From Candidatus Parvarchaeota archaeon (GTDB lineage: Archaea; Nanobdellota; Nanobdellia; CSSed11-243R1): a stretch of 64,000 nt of DNA. Positions 44,081 through 52,762 of the stretch are shown here, piece after piece (within the stretch, counting starts at the first letter, position 1; the number at the start of each line of letters is the position of its first letter). The translations under genes and the position numbers were made by a program. The notes under the pieces were generated by a model. That model saw nothing but the letters and a program-made list of their open reading frames with translations, made no database searches and had not been told where the DNA came from. The stretch is taken from positions 1-64,000 of the forward strand of contig WALP01000029.1 in the NCBI GenBank assembly GCA_015522785.1. Reading direction: 5' to 3'.

Positions 44081-44695
44081 TCACTCTTTAAAAAATTCCT
44101 TAAGAAATTGCTTCATGAATTTTGTTCTCTCTTTTGCGATTTTCTTTCCAGTTTTTGTGTTCATCAGCTTTTCAAGATGAAAAAGTTTCTCGTAAAAATG
44201 ATTGACGCTTGTCTGCGAGCCTTTGTAATTTTTTAAATCAACTTTTGGTTTTATGTTCGGGTCGTAAATCGGGCGGTTAAGCTTTGCGCCGGTCGCAAAG
44301 CACCTCGCGATTCCAATCGCGCCTAGAGCATCAATCCTATCGACGTCCTGAACAACTTCTGCCTCTTTTGTTTTTAATTTTTTCAAAACATTTTTGCTGA
44401 AGGAAATATTATCAATGATATATTCAACTTGAGAAATTGTTTCCTCGTCGACGCCAAGCTTCCTCAAAAGTTTCCCGGCAATATTTTGTTTCTTTTTTAC
44501 AAACTTGTGGTCTTCCAAATCGTGAAGAAGCGCCGCAAGCTCGACAACAAAAGCATTTGCTTTTTCTTCCTTTGCAATCTTCTTCGCAAGCTTCCAAACG
44601 CGGTAAACATGCCACCAGTCATGTCCAGACTCTTCATTATACATTTTCTGCTTTACAAATTCCTTTGCTTTTGAAATTATTTGGCGTTTGTTCAT
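44081..44695 (-). CDS. HD-domain phosphohydrolase
   Basis: The ATG at 44695 gives MNKRQIISKAKEFVKQKMYN and is preferred over a much longer upstream frame. The 204-residue protein has the HD signature: HDWWHVYRVWKLAKKIA, then ELAALLHDLEDHKFV, and VQDVDRIDALGAIGIARC. The metal-binding residues are complete. Similar proteins act on nucleotides, dNTPs or unknown phosphoesters. It is transcribed away from the NifX-like gene and shares its upstream region. Confidence 0.9.
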   Translation of the reverse strand: MNKRQIISKAKEFVKQKMYNEESGHDWWHVYRVWKLAKKIAKEEKANAFVVELAALLHDLEDHKFVKKKQNIAGKLLRKLGVDEETISQVEYIIDNISFSKNVLKKLKTKEAEVVQDVDRIDALGAIGIARCFATGAKLNRPIYDPNIKPKVDLKNYKGSQTSVNHFYEKLFHLEKLMNTKTGKKIAKERTKFMKQFLKEFFKE

Positions 44696-44755
44696 ATCTA
44701 CTTGATGTAAAGTAAATTTAAAAAGTTTATATTTACTAAAATTATTGATGAAAAC

Positions 44756-45154
44756 ATGAAAATCAAACTTACCTGTGCAACAGACGACAAAATAAATTTT
44801 ACAAAAGAACATTTCGGAGAAGCAAAAGTTTACTTAATATATGAATTAAACTTAGAAAATAAAGAGCTAACTTTTCTCGAAGAAAGGAAAAATACCTCCT
44901 CTAAAGAAGAGGTACATGGCGACCCTAAGAAAGCAAAAGAAATTTCAAGACTACTAAATGATGTTCAGATTTTGGTTGCATTTGCTATGGGTCCAAATAT
45001 TGTGAGAATGAGAAAGAAATTTGTGCCAGTCATTTCAAGAAAAATAAACATAAAAAATGCTCTTGAGCTATTAAAATCTAAAACGGATGAACTAAAAGGA
45101 GAAGTCGAAAAACCAATAGGTGAAGATAAAGAAATAATTTTTCTAAAGGAATAA
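44756..45154 (+). CDS. NifX/NifB-type dinitrogenase cofactor domain protein
   Basis: The 132-residue product has the fold of the iron-molybdenum-cofactor-binding family (MKIKLTCATDDKINFTKEHFGEAK, KAKEISRLLNDVQILVAFAMGPNIV). In most archaea these proteins occur without nitrogenase and have unknown roles, perhaps in metal or cofactor handling. No nif genes are seen here. It ends just before the tRNA-Ala promoter. Confidence 0.8.
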   Translation: MKIKLTCATDDKINFTKEHFGEAKVYLIYELNLENKELTFLEERKNTSSKEEVHGDPKKAKEISRLLNDVQILVAFAMGPNIVRMRKKFVPVISRKINIKNALELLKSKTDELKGEVEKPIGEDKEIIFLKE

Positions 45155-45238
45155 TAAACTCGCTAGTTTTATAAATACTAAATTTAGTCTTAAAGATTGT
45201 GGGCCGGTGGCGCAATTGGTGGCGCGCCCGCCTTGCAC

Positions 45239-45298
45239 AAGCCTTTCTTTCAAAAAGAAAGCCTTGAGGAAAAGAAACTCGAGGGGGGCTTCAAGTGC
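45239..45298 (+). other. Intron next to the anticodon of tRNA-Ala
   Basis: The 60-base insertion contains CCTTTCTTTCA, AAAAGAAAG and GAGGAAAAGAAACTC, then AGGGGGGCTTCAAGTGC. It follows the same three-arm plan. Confidence 0.8.
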
Positions 45299-45318
45299 GC
45301 GGGAGGTTGGGGGTTCAA

Positions 45319-45380
45319 AAGCACCCTTTTCTTAAAAGAAAAGCGTGCACGGAAAAGAACTTTTTCGTGGGTGTTTGAAA
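45319..45380 (+). other. Intron in the T loop of tRNA-Ala
   Basis: The 62-base insertion starts AAGCACCCTTTTC and ends GGGTGTTTGAAA. It shares its core GCGTGCACGGAA with the D-loop intron of tRNA-Ile and its ends with the T-loop intron of tRNA-Leu. Confidence 0.85.
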
Positions 45381-45430
45381 GTCCCTCCCGGTCCATACTT
45401 TTTATAAAGAATAAATTCTTTGTAATTTCT

Positions 45431-46114
45431 ATGAATAAATTAGTCTTATTTGATATTGATAATACACTAATTAAAAGTTCAAAGGTTAAAGATAGCATCG
45501 CATTTCCTGAGGCATTCAAAAAAGTTTATGGTGTTGAAGCAAGCATTAATGACATAAATGCTCATGGAATGACAGATCAACAAATCATCATTGAATTAAT
45601 GAAATTAAAAGGTATAGATGAACATAAGATATTGTCAAAGTTAAAGGATTGTATGCAAACAATGATTGATTCCTTTAATAGGGTTTCTGATCAAGATGAA
45701 GTTGTCTTATTGGATGGTGTTAAAGAACTTTTGAGTGAACTTGAATCTAAAGGTTTCATAATAGGACTAGTAACTGGGAACCTTGAACCTATTGCTAGGG
45801 GAAAACTAAAAAAAGCAGGCATAAATCATTATTTCAAAGTTGGTGGGTTTGGTAATGAGGATATTAACAGAGTTAATTTAGTTAAATTAGCAATAAAGAA
45901 AAGTGAGGAAAGGTTTGGGTTCAAATTTAATAAAAATGTATTTCTTTTTGGGGATACACCACAAGATGTAAAATCTGGAAAGGCAGCAGGAGCAACTGCA
46001 ATTGGAGTTACAACAGGTATTTACTCTAAAGAGCAGTTAAAAGAAGCTGGTGCTGACTATATCTTTGAAAATTTAGAAGATACCAACAAAATTTTAGATA
46101 TTTTAATCCACTGA
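45431..46114 (+). CDS. HAD-superfamily phosphatase (phosphoglycolate phosphatase-like)
   Basis: The 227-residue product starts MNKLVLFDIDNTLIKSS, the catalytic Asp motif of the HAD family (DIDNT). Motif II is GLVTGNLEPIARGKL, and motif IV is FLFGDTPQDVKSGKAAG. The helical cap follows motif I. Substrates of this group are small phosphate esters. The start at 45431 follows tRNA-Ala; an upstream extension across the tRNA is an artefact. Confidence 0.92.
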   Translation: MNKLVLFDIDNTLIKSSKVKDSIAFPEAFKKVYGVEASINDINAHGMTDQQIIIELMKLKGIDEHKILSKLKDCMQTMIDSFNRVSDQDEVVLLDGVKELLSELESKGFIIGLVTGNLEPIARGKLKKAGINHYFKVGGFGNEDINRVNLVKLAIKKSEERFGFKFNKNVFLFGDTPQDVKSGKAAGATAIGVTTGIYSKEQLKEAGADYIFENLEDTNKILDILIH

Positions 46115-46205
46115 AAATGCCAGTTTGGACTCCCAGTTCACTTTTTATGAAAATGTTTTTTAAACAATTGAAACATATTTAAATTTAAAGTATAATCTTA
46201 TTTAT

Positions 46206-46682
46206 ATGATTATAAAAAATAAAAATAAGTTAAAAGAGATTATTGATGCTACAAAGGCTTCTGGAAAGTCAGTTTTAATAAAAAAAGGGGTTTTTGATAT
46301 AATCCACCCCGGACACATCTTTTTATTAAAAATGTTAAAACAGTATGCTGATATTGTAATAATATTAATCCAATCAGATAGCTTTACGCATAAGAAAAAA
46401 GGAGGGTGTAGACCAATAAATAACCAATACCACAGAATGAAAGTTATGGATGGAATAAAAGGAGTAGACTACGTCTTTCCGGATAAATCTAACTCCAGAA
46501 GAGAGTATATCGCTCTCTTGAATTTTCTTAAACCAACAGTTGTCGCTATAACTTCTACTAATACTAAAAAAACAAAAGCATATACAAATCCCCATTGGGA
46601 ATTAAAAGAATTTCCAGATAAGAAAAAGCCGGGGTTTTCGACAACAGAAATCATTAATAAAATATTAAAAAAATGTTCTTGA
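46206..46682 (+). CDS. Nucleotidyltransferase of the cytidylyltransferase (HIGH) family
   Basis: The 158-residue protein begins with KSVLIKKGVFDIIHPGHIFL, the GxFDxxHxGH motif that binds nucleotide. SRREYIALLNFLKP and TEIINKILKK are also typical. The closest architecture is the nucleotidyltransferase half of HldE or the CTP:glycerol-phosphate class, but the acceptor is unknown. TATA-like ATTTAAATTTAAAG lies upstream. It lies in the stable RNA region. Confidence 0.85.
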   Translation: MIIKNKNKLKEIIDATKASGKSVLIKKGVFDIIHPGHIFLLKMLKQYADIVIILIQSDSFTHKKKGGCRPINNQYHRMKVMDGIKGVDYVFPDKSNSRREYIALLNFLKPTVVAITSTNTKKTKAYTNPHWELKEFPDKKKPGFSTTEIINKILKKCS

Positions 46683-46872
46683 ATTATTTAATTCATTAAC
46701 TATTGCTCGGCAATTACCATAAGTGTGTTATCTTCCTTAATGAAAATTAATTTCGAAGAAGTATAAGAATATCCAAACATAAATTAGCGTAACATACTTT
46801 GTATCAAGACAATTTATAGTTAATTGAAAATACGATGTTCGTAAGAGAAGATGATCATCATAGAAGATTATT

Positions 46873-47820
46873 CTAAAAAGAAAATGCTGGTGCACCGCCA
46901 GGACCTGCCTCAAATCGTCTGTAATACTCATTTCCAAAATTATCATAACACTTAAAAGCCCCAAGCATCTCACATGAGTCATTCACTAGTATATAACTAA
47001 CATTCTCTCCAAAAGAAAGGTTAGTTAAAGTAAAATTACTCCACGCATACTCAACATGCTCCGCCATGTAAATCATATGACACCTCAAATACAAACTACT
47101 TATATCTCTCTTTGCCACAAGCTTAATGAATACATTACCATCTTTGCACCCGCCACCAGTTATACCAACATAACCTTTTGGCTCTAAGTTGTTAACAGTA
47201 TAGTTTATTCTACTTAATTTTAACAATGTAACAGTTTTATTAGAAATGTGATCAAAAAATGTGTACCTAGTCAAAACACCATTTGATAAACTTCTACATA
47301 TCTCTTGCGGGGTCGCATTGAAATCTTTCATAAAATTATATATGTAATCAGTCATAAAATGCCTCTCTGTTGGGTCTGTATTTCTAAAACAAATACTCAG
47401 TTGCCCAGCGATAATATGGAATCCGCTAAATCGTAAGGATCGTTCATCTATGTGTGGATGTAATATTAAAAATGGTGACTTATCCCACCCCAATGATGCA
47501 TTCCCCTTTACCCAATAATTGCTTAAAATCTCCAACTTGGAACGATTAAATTTTTCAGGACAACTATAGATGTAACACCCAAACCAATAGTACTTCGACA
47601 AATTACCTAATCTTGAATACCCTACGCCATATCCATAATGATCATGAAAGTCAACATATAATATCGCTCGAGGAGTTATGTACTCAACATTTATCTCATT
47701 GATATTTTTCTCCTTCCGTTCTAAATACAAATAAATTTCAGGAGAGAAAATACTTAACATAAATATAAAAGATAAGGATAATAAAACCAAAACAATCGCA
47801 GTAACAATCCATTTATTCAT
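46873..47820 (-). CDS. Exported, Cys-containing hypothetical protein
   Basis: The ATG at 47820 is preferred (MNKWIVTAIVLVLLSLSFIF). The 315-residue product has one N-terminal membrane helix and an extracellular part rich in aromatic residues and several Cys that could form disulfides (GCYIYSCPEKF, SICFRN, EICRSL, GGGCKDG, RCHMIYM, DSCEMLGAFKC). N-x-S/T sequons are frequent. No family is recognised. It is AT-rich and sits alone between the HIGH nucleotidyltransferase and the 23S gene. Confidence 0.6.
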   Translation of the reverse strand: MNKWIVTAIVLVLLSLSFIFMLSIFSPEIYLYLERKEKNINEINVEYITPRAILYVDFHDHYGYGVGYSRLGNLSKYYWFGCYIYSCPEKFNRSKLEILSNYWVKGNASLGWDKSPFLILHPHIDERSLRFSGFHIIAGQLSICFRNTDPTERHFMTDYIYNFMKDFNATPQEICRSLSNGVLTRYTFFDHISNKTVTLLKLSRINYTVNNLEPKGYVGITGGGCKDGNVFIKLVAKRDISSLYLRCHMIYMAEHVEYAWSNFTLTNLSFGENVSYILVNDSCEMLGAFKCYDNFGNEYYRRFEAGPGGAPAFSF

Positions 47821-47874
47821 ATGAAAATAAAGTTTTCTCAAGATAATAAATATTTCTCAATCAAATATCGTAAC

Positions 47875-47885
47875 ATTTATAAATG
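47875..47885 (+). promoter_or_regulatory. TATA-like box of the 23S transcript
   Basis: ATTTATAAATG lies about 190 bases before the 23S gene and about 25 bases before a purine-rich start region. The leader then contains the 5' strand of the processing stem. Confidence 0.5.
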
Positions 47886-48051
47886 CGGAAATTTCTCATT
47901 AACAAGTTAGGTTGATGATATATGATAAGCCAATAGTGCCTTTGAGCACCAAAATTGTGATTCAACCTATTTTCTTCGTGTGCTTCCAGAGTCAAATGCA
48001 CTTGGAAGTAAAGGCATCCACTTGTGCCATGTATCATGGTCAATGATGTCG

Positions 48052-48066
48052 TGCATAGGGAAACAC
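48052..48066 (+). other. 5' strand of the 23S processing stem
   Basis: TGCATAGGGAAACAC is the perfect complement of GTGTTTCCCTATGCA at 51056-51070, on the other side of the 23S gene. The stem marks the pre-23S excision site. Confidence 0.75.
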
Positions 48067-48071
48067 CAGAA

Positions 48072-51052
48072 TAATAGGCAACTACGCTGTTAGGTGGATG
48101 GCTCGGCTCGGATGCTGATGAAGGGCGCGGCAAGCTGTGATAAGCCACGGGTAGCCGCACGCAGGCTAAGATCCGTGGATCCCCGAATGAGACTTCTCGG
48201 CACGCAGTGATGTGTGTCACTTGCTTTGCAAGGAGTAACCCCGCGAATTGAAACATCTTAGTAGCGGGAGGAAAAGAAATCAATCGAGATGCTGTGAGTA
48301 ATGGCGAACGAAAGCGGCATAGGGCAAACTGAATCGCGCGCCGCAAGGCGTGTGAGATGTGGTGTTTGGAGCTGCATATGCCACTCTTGAGGTTAAGCTG
48401 AAGTTCTTTGGAAAAAGACACCATAGAGGGTGATAGTCCTGTAAGCATAAGCCAAGAGGGTGGTGCAGTTTCCAGAGTACATGGGGTTGAAATTCCTCGT
48501 GGAAAATGGGAGGCAGTAACTTCCAACCCTAAATACTCTCCGAGACCGATAGCGAATTAATACCGTGAGGGAATGCTGAAAAGTATCCAGAAGTGGAGGT
48601 GCAAAGAACCTGAAACCTAACAGTTACAGTGTGTTGCGGCTCAAAAGGCTAGTTCTTGAGTGAAGCTGTCGCGAGGCAGTTGTAGCGAAGGAGTTAGTTC
48701 CAGGGTTGCAACGTGTGTTTCGGATAATGTGGCAGGGAGTTTGTCTCAGTGGCAAGGGTAACTTCAGATAGGAAGGTACCCAAAGCGAAAGCAACAAGCG
48801 CGCAGCTTGCGAGGCGCGACGTATGAAAGTGCGTGGAGTCACTGGGACCAGACCCGAAGCCGCACGATCTATGCCTGGCTAGGATGAAATGGGGATTAAT
48901 TTTCCCATGGAGGTCCGTAGGGGTGCTGCCTTTCAAAGCGCTCCCATGAGCTGGGTATAGGGGTAAAAGGCCAATCATGTGCGGCGATAGCTGGTTCCTC
49001 CTGAAATGAGCCTAAGCTCAGCCTTGTCCGAGCTTGCTGGAGGGGTAGAGCACTGATTGCGTACGCAGGGATCGAAAGGTTTCGGTGCGCTGTCAAACTC
49101 CGAATCCTTCAGTAGTGTAGACGACAAGAGTCGGGGCATCGGGGTAAGCTCGGTGTCCAAAAGTGGAACAACGCAGACTGGAGTTAAGGTCCTTAAATGC
49201 TGACTGAGTGAATTGAACTTTGTCACCAGCCATAAACAGCCGGGAGGTAGGCTTAGAAGCAGCCATCCTTCAAAAAGTGTGTAACAACTTACCGGTCAAG
49301 GCTGTTGGCGGGGAAAATGGACGGGTCTAAGTCAGCTACCGATACTCCAGACCACATCTCTATGAGGTGTGTGTGGTAAGGAGGCGTGTCGCGTGGGCAG
49401 AAGTTAGTTCGTAAGGACTGATGGACCATGCGATATTGAAGATCCTGCCGGTAGTAGTAGCCTAGAAGGGTGAGAATCCCTTCCGCCTTATGAGCCAGGG
49501 TTCCTCGGCAATGCATCGTCAGCCGAGGGTCAGTCGGTCCTAACCCACTTGGTAATTCCTCAGTGGGGAAAGGGAAGCAGGTTAACATTCCTGCACCACT
49601 TGGATACGATCGGCAACGAAAGCCTGCTCAATGACGCTTCTGGATAGGTGGAGTAGCACCGTCGTGCTATCTAACAGAGATAAATCCGGGAAGTTCCGTA
49701 ATGGAGAGATCCGGATTAAATCTGGAACGGCTGGCATCTGTCAGTTCCATCGACTCCCGGAGCCCGTGAAAAGTTGAGCAGGAAGGATTCCAAGCGGCCG
49801 TACCGAGAACCGGGACAGGTGTCTCAGGCTTAGAAGGCTAAGGCGTGTAGGACTAAGTTAGTTAAGGGAAGTCGGCAAATTAGCCCCGTAACTTCGGGAG
49901 ATGGGGTACCTGCGACAGTGTTTCCTTGAGAAGTGTTGTTGCAGGTCGCAGTGACAAGGGAAACTGGACTGTTTAACAAAAACATAGCTGGTTGCTAATC
50001 GGAAACGACTTGTACAACCGGCGACGCCTGCCCAGTGCCGGTATCTGAAACCCCTTTTCAAGGGGGCCAAGGACCGGTAAACGGCGGAGGTAACTGTGAC
50101 CTTCTTAAGCAAGCGCAATGCCTTGCCATTTAAATGATGGCTTTGCGAACGGCGTAACTAGGTTTCCGCTGTCCCTAACTAACATCCTATGAATACACTA
50201 TTCTGGTGCAAAGGCCAGAGACTTCCATTGGGACGAAAAGACCCCAGGAGCTTTACTACAGCCTGCATTTGTGTTTCAGGTTTTGGTGTATAGCGTAGGC
50301 AGGAGAGGTTTGATAATGTCGACGCTAGTTGGCATCTACTCGCCAATGTAACACTGCCCACCTGAATCTGAAACACTCACCTCAAGATGAACTTGAGGAA
50401 CATGTGTTGGTGGGTAGTTTGGCTGGGGTGGCACGCCCGCGATAAAGGATCACGGGCGCCCAAAGGTCAGCTCATCCGGGTCAGAAATCCGGAGTAGAGC
50501 GTAAGGGCAAAAGCTGGCATGACTGCTTTCCTCAGATCACGGAAAGCAGGGACGAAAGTCGGGCCTAGCGAACCACAGAGCCTTTTTATTGAGGGCCTGT
50601 GATGACAGAAAAGCTACCCTGGGGGTAATAGAGTTGTCGCGGACGAGAGCTCATATCGACTCCGCGGCTTGCTACGTCGTCGTCGGCTCCCCCCATCCTG
50701 GCTGTGCAGCAGCAGCCAAGGGTACGGGTGTTCACCGGTTAAAGGGGGTCGTGAGCTGGGTTCAGTACGCTGCGAGGCAGTACGGTTTTTATCTAGTGGA
50801 AGTGTCGGGAGACTGAGTGGAGGGTCCCTTTAGTACGAGAGGAACGAGGGATCGGTGCCTCTAGTTAACCGGTTGTCCGACAGGGCAAACGCCGGGTAGC
50901 CACGCGCTAGCGGATAAACGCTGAAAGCATCTAAGCGTGAAGCCGCTCGCAAAAAGAGTCTCTCATGGTGCTGGGGAAGAAGACCCCGTTGATAGAGCCG
51001 AGATGTAATTTCGTAAGAAGCAGTCTACGGCTACTAATCGCACCACGCTTAT
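48072..51052 (+). rRNA. rrl: 23S ribosomal RNA
   Basis: The 5' part has GGTGGATGGCTCGGCTCGGATGC-type archaeal sequence (at 48092 onward), and later landmarks include GGCGATAGCTGG, GACGAAAAGACCCC, GGTAATAG...AGAGCTCATATCGAC and AGTACGAGAGGAACGAG. No intron was seen. The peptidyl transferase region deviates: 50621-50633 reads GGGGGTAATAGAG and 50671-50689 reads GCTACGTCGTCGTCGGCTC. By hand alignment 2452 is U, 2503 U and 2504 C, with 2455-2496 and 2456-2495 changed together. Ends are approximate. There is no linked 5S. Confidence 0.96.
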
Positions 51053-51055
51053 TGT

Positions 51056-51070
51056 GTGTTTCCCTATGCA
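51056..51070 (+). other. 3' strand of the 23S processing stem
   Basis: GTGTTTCCCTATGCA pairs perfectly with 48052-48066. Confidence 0.75.
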
Positions 51071-51097
51071 TGGCACTTGATATCTTTTCATTTGCCG

Positions 51098-51134
51098 CCT
51101 TCTTTAGAAAAGAAGGTAGGTTGCCAAGAAAGAG
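51098..51134 (+). repeat. Intron-like element in the 23S trailer
   Basis: CCTTCTTTAG, AAAAGAAGG, TAGGTTG and CCAAGAAAGAGA repeat the three-arm order of the tRNA introns. It lies outside the processing stem, in the transcribed trailer. Confidence 0.5.
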
Positions 51135-51223
51135 AAAAAGTTTCTAGATGGATTTGAGTTTAGCGTAAGCTTTAGTAAAGTTTATAAATAATTACTACTT
51201 TATAATAGTAACAGGTGAGGTAA

Positions 51224-51592
51224 ATGAAAGGGTATTTACACATAAATCCAAAAATAATGCTAAAAAAACTAGACGAATATGTATCCAATGAGGAATATGA
51301 TAAATACGAAAGGGTATTAGGTGTGCTCTCACAGTACCTTGCGCAAGGATTTGAAAAAGCAAACAACAAATATGAATTCCACGAAACTCTTATGGAAAGT
51401 ATAAATCCCAAAGACCCATTAAAATCTATTCATAAACTTCTTTATTTTATGGAAAGGTATAAGATATATTATACTTTTTTCCAAGATGTGGATTCAACTT
51501 TAAGGGATAAAGATATAGAAAATTTAGAAAATCTTCTTAACGGAGGATTGGAGATTGAATTGAATGAAAACACATTAAAAAAAGAAATGTGA
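51224..51592 (+). CDS. Hypothetical protein
   Basis: The 122-residue product is helical and charged, with YISNPKIM-like start MKGYLHINPKIMLKKLDEYV, then YFMERYKIYYTFFQDVDS. No motif is recognised. GGTGAGG precedes the ATG and TTTATAAATAATT lies about 40 bases upstream. The next gene starts seven bases after its stop, so the two form an operon between 23S and RNase P RNA. Confidence 0.55.
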   Translation: MKGYLHINPKIMLKKLDEYVSNEEYDKYERVLGVLSQYLAQGFEKANNKYEFHETLMESINPKDPLKSIHKLLYFMERYKIYYTFFQDVDSTLRDKDIENLENLLNGGLEIELNENTLKKEM

Positions 51593-51599
51593 TTCAAAA

Positions 51600-52031
51600 A
51601 TGGCAGACTGGAACAGAATAAAAACAAACACCAAGTTAATAGAAATTTACTCAAGAAATGTGGATAATCCATTTGATTTGTTTAATCTATTAAAAAAAGT
51701 TGAATTCGCAAAATTGGGTTGGGAAGGTGCAGGCAAGGTATTTAAAGAGAACCCCATTATTGAGGCAGAACAAAATTATACTTCCAACTGCGCAAAAAAT
51801 CTCGAAGAGGAATTTCTGTTCTCTATGGATATGTGGATATACTCAATTATAGATGAAGACAAAGAAAGCATAAACAGAAAAATTGCCGACGCCGTAACCA
51901 AAAACAAAAATTGTGGATTCAGTTTGATTTACACATTGGCTGACTATAAAGAACTGCTCCCTGTAATGTGGGAAACTTACAAGTTTTTGCTAAATGAAAA
52001 AAATATGAACCCAAAGGATGAAGTGTATTAG
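51600..52031 (+). CDS. Hypothetical protein
   Basis: The 143-residue acidic protein contains three Cys (SNCAKNL, NKNCGFS) but no zinc-finger pattern. MADWNRIKTNTKLIEIYSRN starts the sequence. Predicted helices cover most of it. It is co-transcribed with the preceding unknown gene and ends about 80 bases before the RNase P RNA promoter. Confidence 0.55.
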   Translation: MADWNRIKTNTKLIEIYSRNVDNPFDLFNLLKKVEFAKLGWEGAGKVFKENPIIEAEQNYTSNCAKNLEEEFLFSMDMWIYSIIDEDKESINRKIADAVTKNKNCGFSLIYTLADYKELLPVMWETYKFLLNEKNMNPKDEVY

Positions 52032-52112
52032 TTATTATGGAACGATTTATTCGGAACAGAAACAACTGTGAGAAACAACTTGTATGACTCAGAAATCGCG
52101 TATGCGTAAGTG

Positions 52113-52120
52113 TTATAAAA
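52113..52120 (+). promoter_or_regulatory. TATA-like box of RNase P RNA
   Basis: TTATAAAA lies about 25 bases before the 5' end of the RNA at 52141. Confidence 0.5.
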
Positions 52121-52165
52121 GAAAAATACACAATCAAAATGTGGGTGGGATAGGCAACTGCCGCC

Positions 52166-52207
52166 GTCTTTCTTTTGGTCCAGCTTTTCTTTCCAAAAGA
52201 AAAGATG
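52166..52207 (+). other. Intron-like insertion in the P3 region of RNase P RNA
   Basis: TCTTTCTTTTGG, then CTTTTCTTT, then CCAAAAGAAAAGA. The parts are those of the tRNA intron element. It could also be an enlarged P3 hairpin that stays in the RNA. Confidence 0.5.
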
Positions 52208-52223
52208 GTGAGGAAGCTCGTCC

Positions 52224-52315
52224 ACCAAAGCCTTTCTTACCAAGACATAGCGACTTCGTCGCTTGTGCCGAGACGAAGTCTCGTCAAAGCCTTGGGAAAG
52301 AAGGTTGAAAAGTTG
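52224..52315 (+). other. About 90-base insertion between CR-I and P8 of RNase P RNA
   Basis: Between CR-I and the P8/P9 hairpins (GGCGGAGTAATCCGTCC and CCGCAGAAATGCGGG) lie about 90 bases where other RNase P RNAs have about 15. The insert carries two hairpins (GCGACTTCGTCGC and GAGACGAAGTCTC) and is framed by CCTTTCTTACCAAG and CTTGGGAAAGAAGG. Confidence 0.55.
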
Positions 52316-52588
52316 GCGGAGTAATCCGTCCGCAGAAATGCGGGGCTCTGACGCAGAAAATTACCGCGCTCTGCGCAACATGATGTCGAAAGACAGACAT
52401 TGCAGAACCGCGGGTGAAATCGTTAGCCCAACTGGTGCAAGCCAAAAGGCGCTTAGTCGGATGTTGCCATCCTTTTCGAAGAAGCCGCCCTGCGCGGTGG
52501 AGAGGGAACAGGAGACGAACTATTTCCCACCCACTCCTTTTCCTTACAAAACAGAAAACTTATAAACCCATTAAAATTGATTCTTTCT

Positions 52589-52762
52589 ATGAGTGACAGT
52601 AAAATCAGGCTACCTGCAAGCTACGGCGGGATAATGCAGTATTATGACGAATACAAAAGCAAGATAGAAATATCGCCATATACTGTTATAATAATCACCG
52701 CTGTAGTAGTGGCATTTGTCATACTCCTCCATAAAATTGGACCATCAATATTTGGATTCTAA
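52589..52762 (+). CDS. secG: Sec61-beta / SecG translocon subunit
   Basis: The 57-residue product has the Sec61-beta pattern: a short cytosolic part with LPASYGGIMQYYDEYKSKIEI, then SPYTVIIITAVVVAFVILLH, a single membrane helix near the C-terminus. It is a small subunit of the protein-export channel. The ATG at 52589 is used, with TATA-like ACTTATAAAC about 25 bases upstream. It is convergent with tmk, overlapping by four bases. Confidence 0.9.
   Translation: MSDSKIRLPASYGGIMQYYDEYKSKIEISPYTVIIITAVVVAFVILLHKIGPSIFGF

Larger units (their letters stand above)
45201..45395 (+). tRNA. tRNA-Ala(TGC) with two introns
   Basis: The acceptor arm GGGCCGG pairs with CCGGTCC, discriminator A. The anticodon loop CTTGCAC (TGC at 45234-45236) sits between CCCGC and GCGGG. 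Insertions at 45239-45298 (anticodon) and 45319-45380 (T loop) leave a 73-base tRNA. An open frame across this gene was rejected as coding. CCA is not encoded. Confidence 0.93.
52141..52535 (+). ncRNA. rnpB: RNase P RNA, with large insertions near P3 and P7
   Basis: The ends pair perfectly (GTGGGTGGGA with TCCCACCCAC, helix P1). Conserved regions are in order: CR-I GAGGAAGCTCGTCC (52209-52222), CR-II CGCAGAAAATTACCGC (about 52352-52367), CR-III GGGTGAAATCG (about 52412), CR-IV GTGCAAGCCAAA (about 52435-52446) and CR-V ACAGGAGACGAACTAT (52508-52523). CR-I and CR-V can form helix P4. The RNA has 395 bases, longer than most archaeal versions, because two CTTTCTTT-rich blocks (52166-52207 and about 52224-52315) are inserted. 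Several frames that cross it are not coding. Confidence 0.8.

Noticed and set aside
44881-44935. A further copy of the intron-like element (CCTCCTCTAAAGAAGAGG)
   Set aside because: It lies within the NifX-like gene in frame, lacks the second purine arm, and is explained by coding sequence.
45197-46114. A 305-residue frame starting inside tRNA-Ala
   Set aside because: Its first part crosses the tRNA and its introns. The real gene is the HAD phosphatase starting at 45431.
48072-51052. Open frames inside 23S on both strands
   Set aside because: They lie within conserved rRNA sequence.
52141-52535. SRP (7S) RNA as an identity for the structured RNA
   Set aside because: The SRP helix 8 motif (GGAAGGGAGCAGC-like) is absent, while RNase P conserved regions appear in the right order.
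52084-52596. Several open frames before Sec61-beta
   Set aside because: They cross the RNase P RNA, whose conserved regions and paired ends explain the sequence. They lack homology and usual codon patterns.
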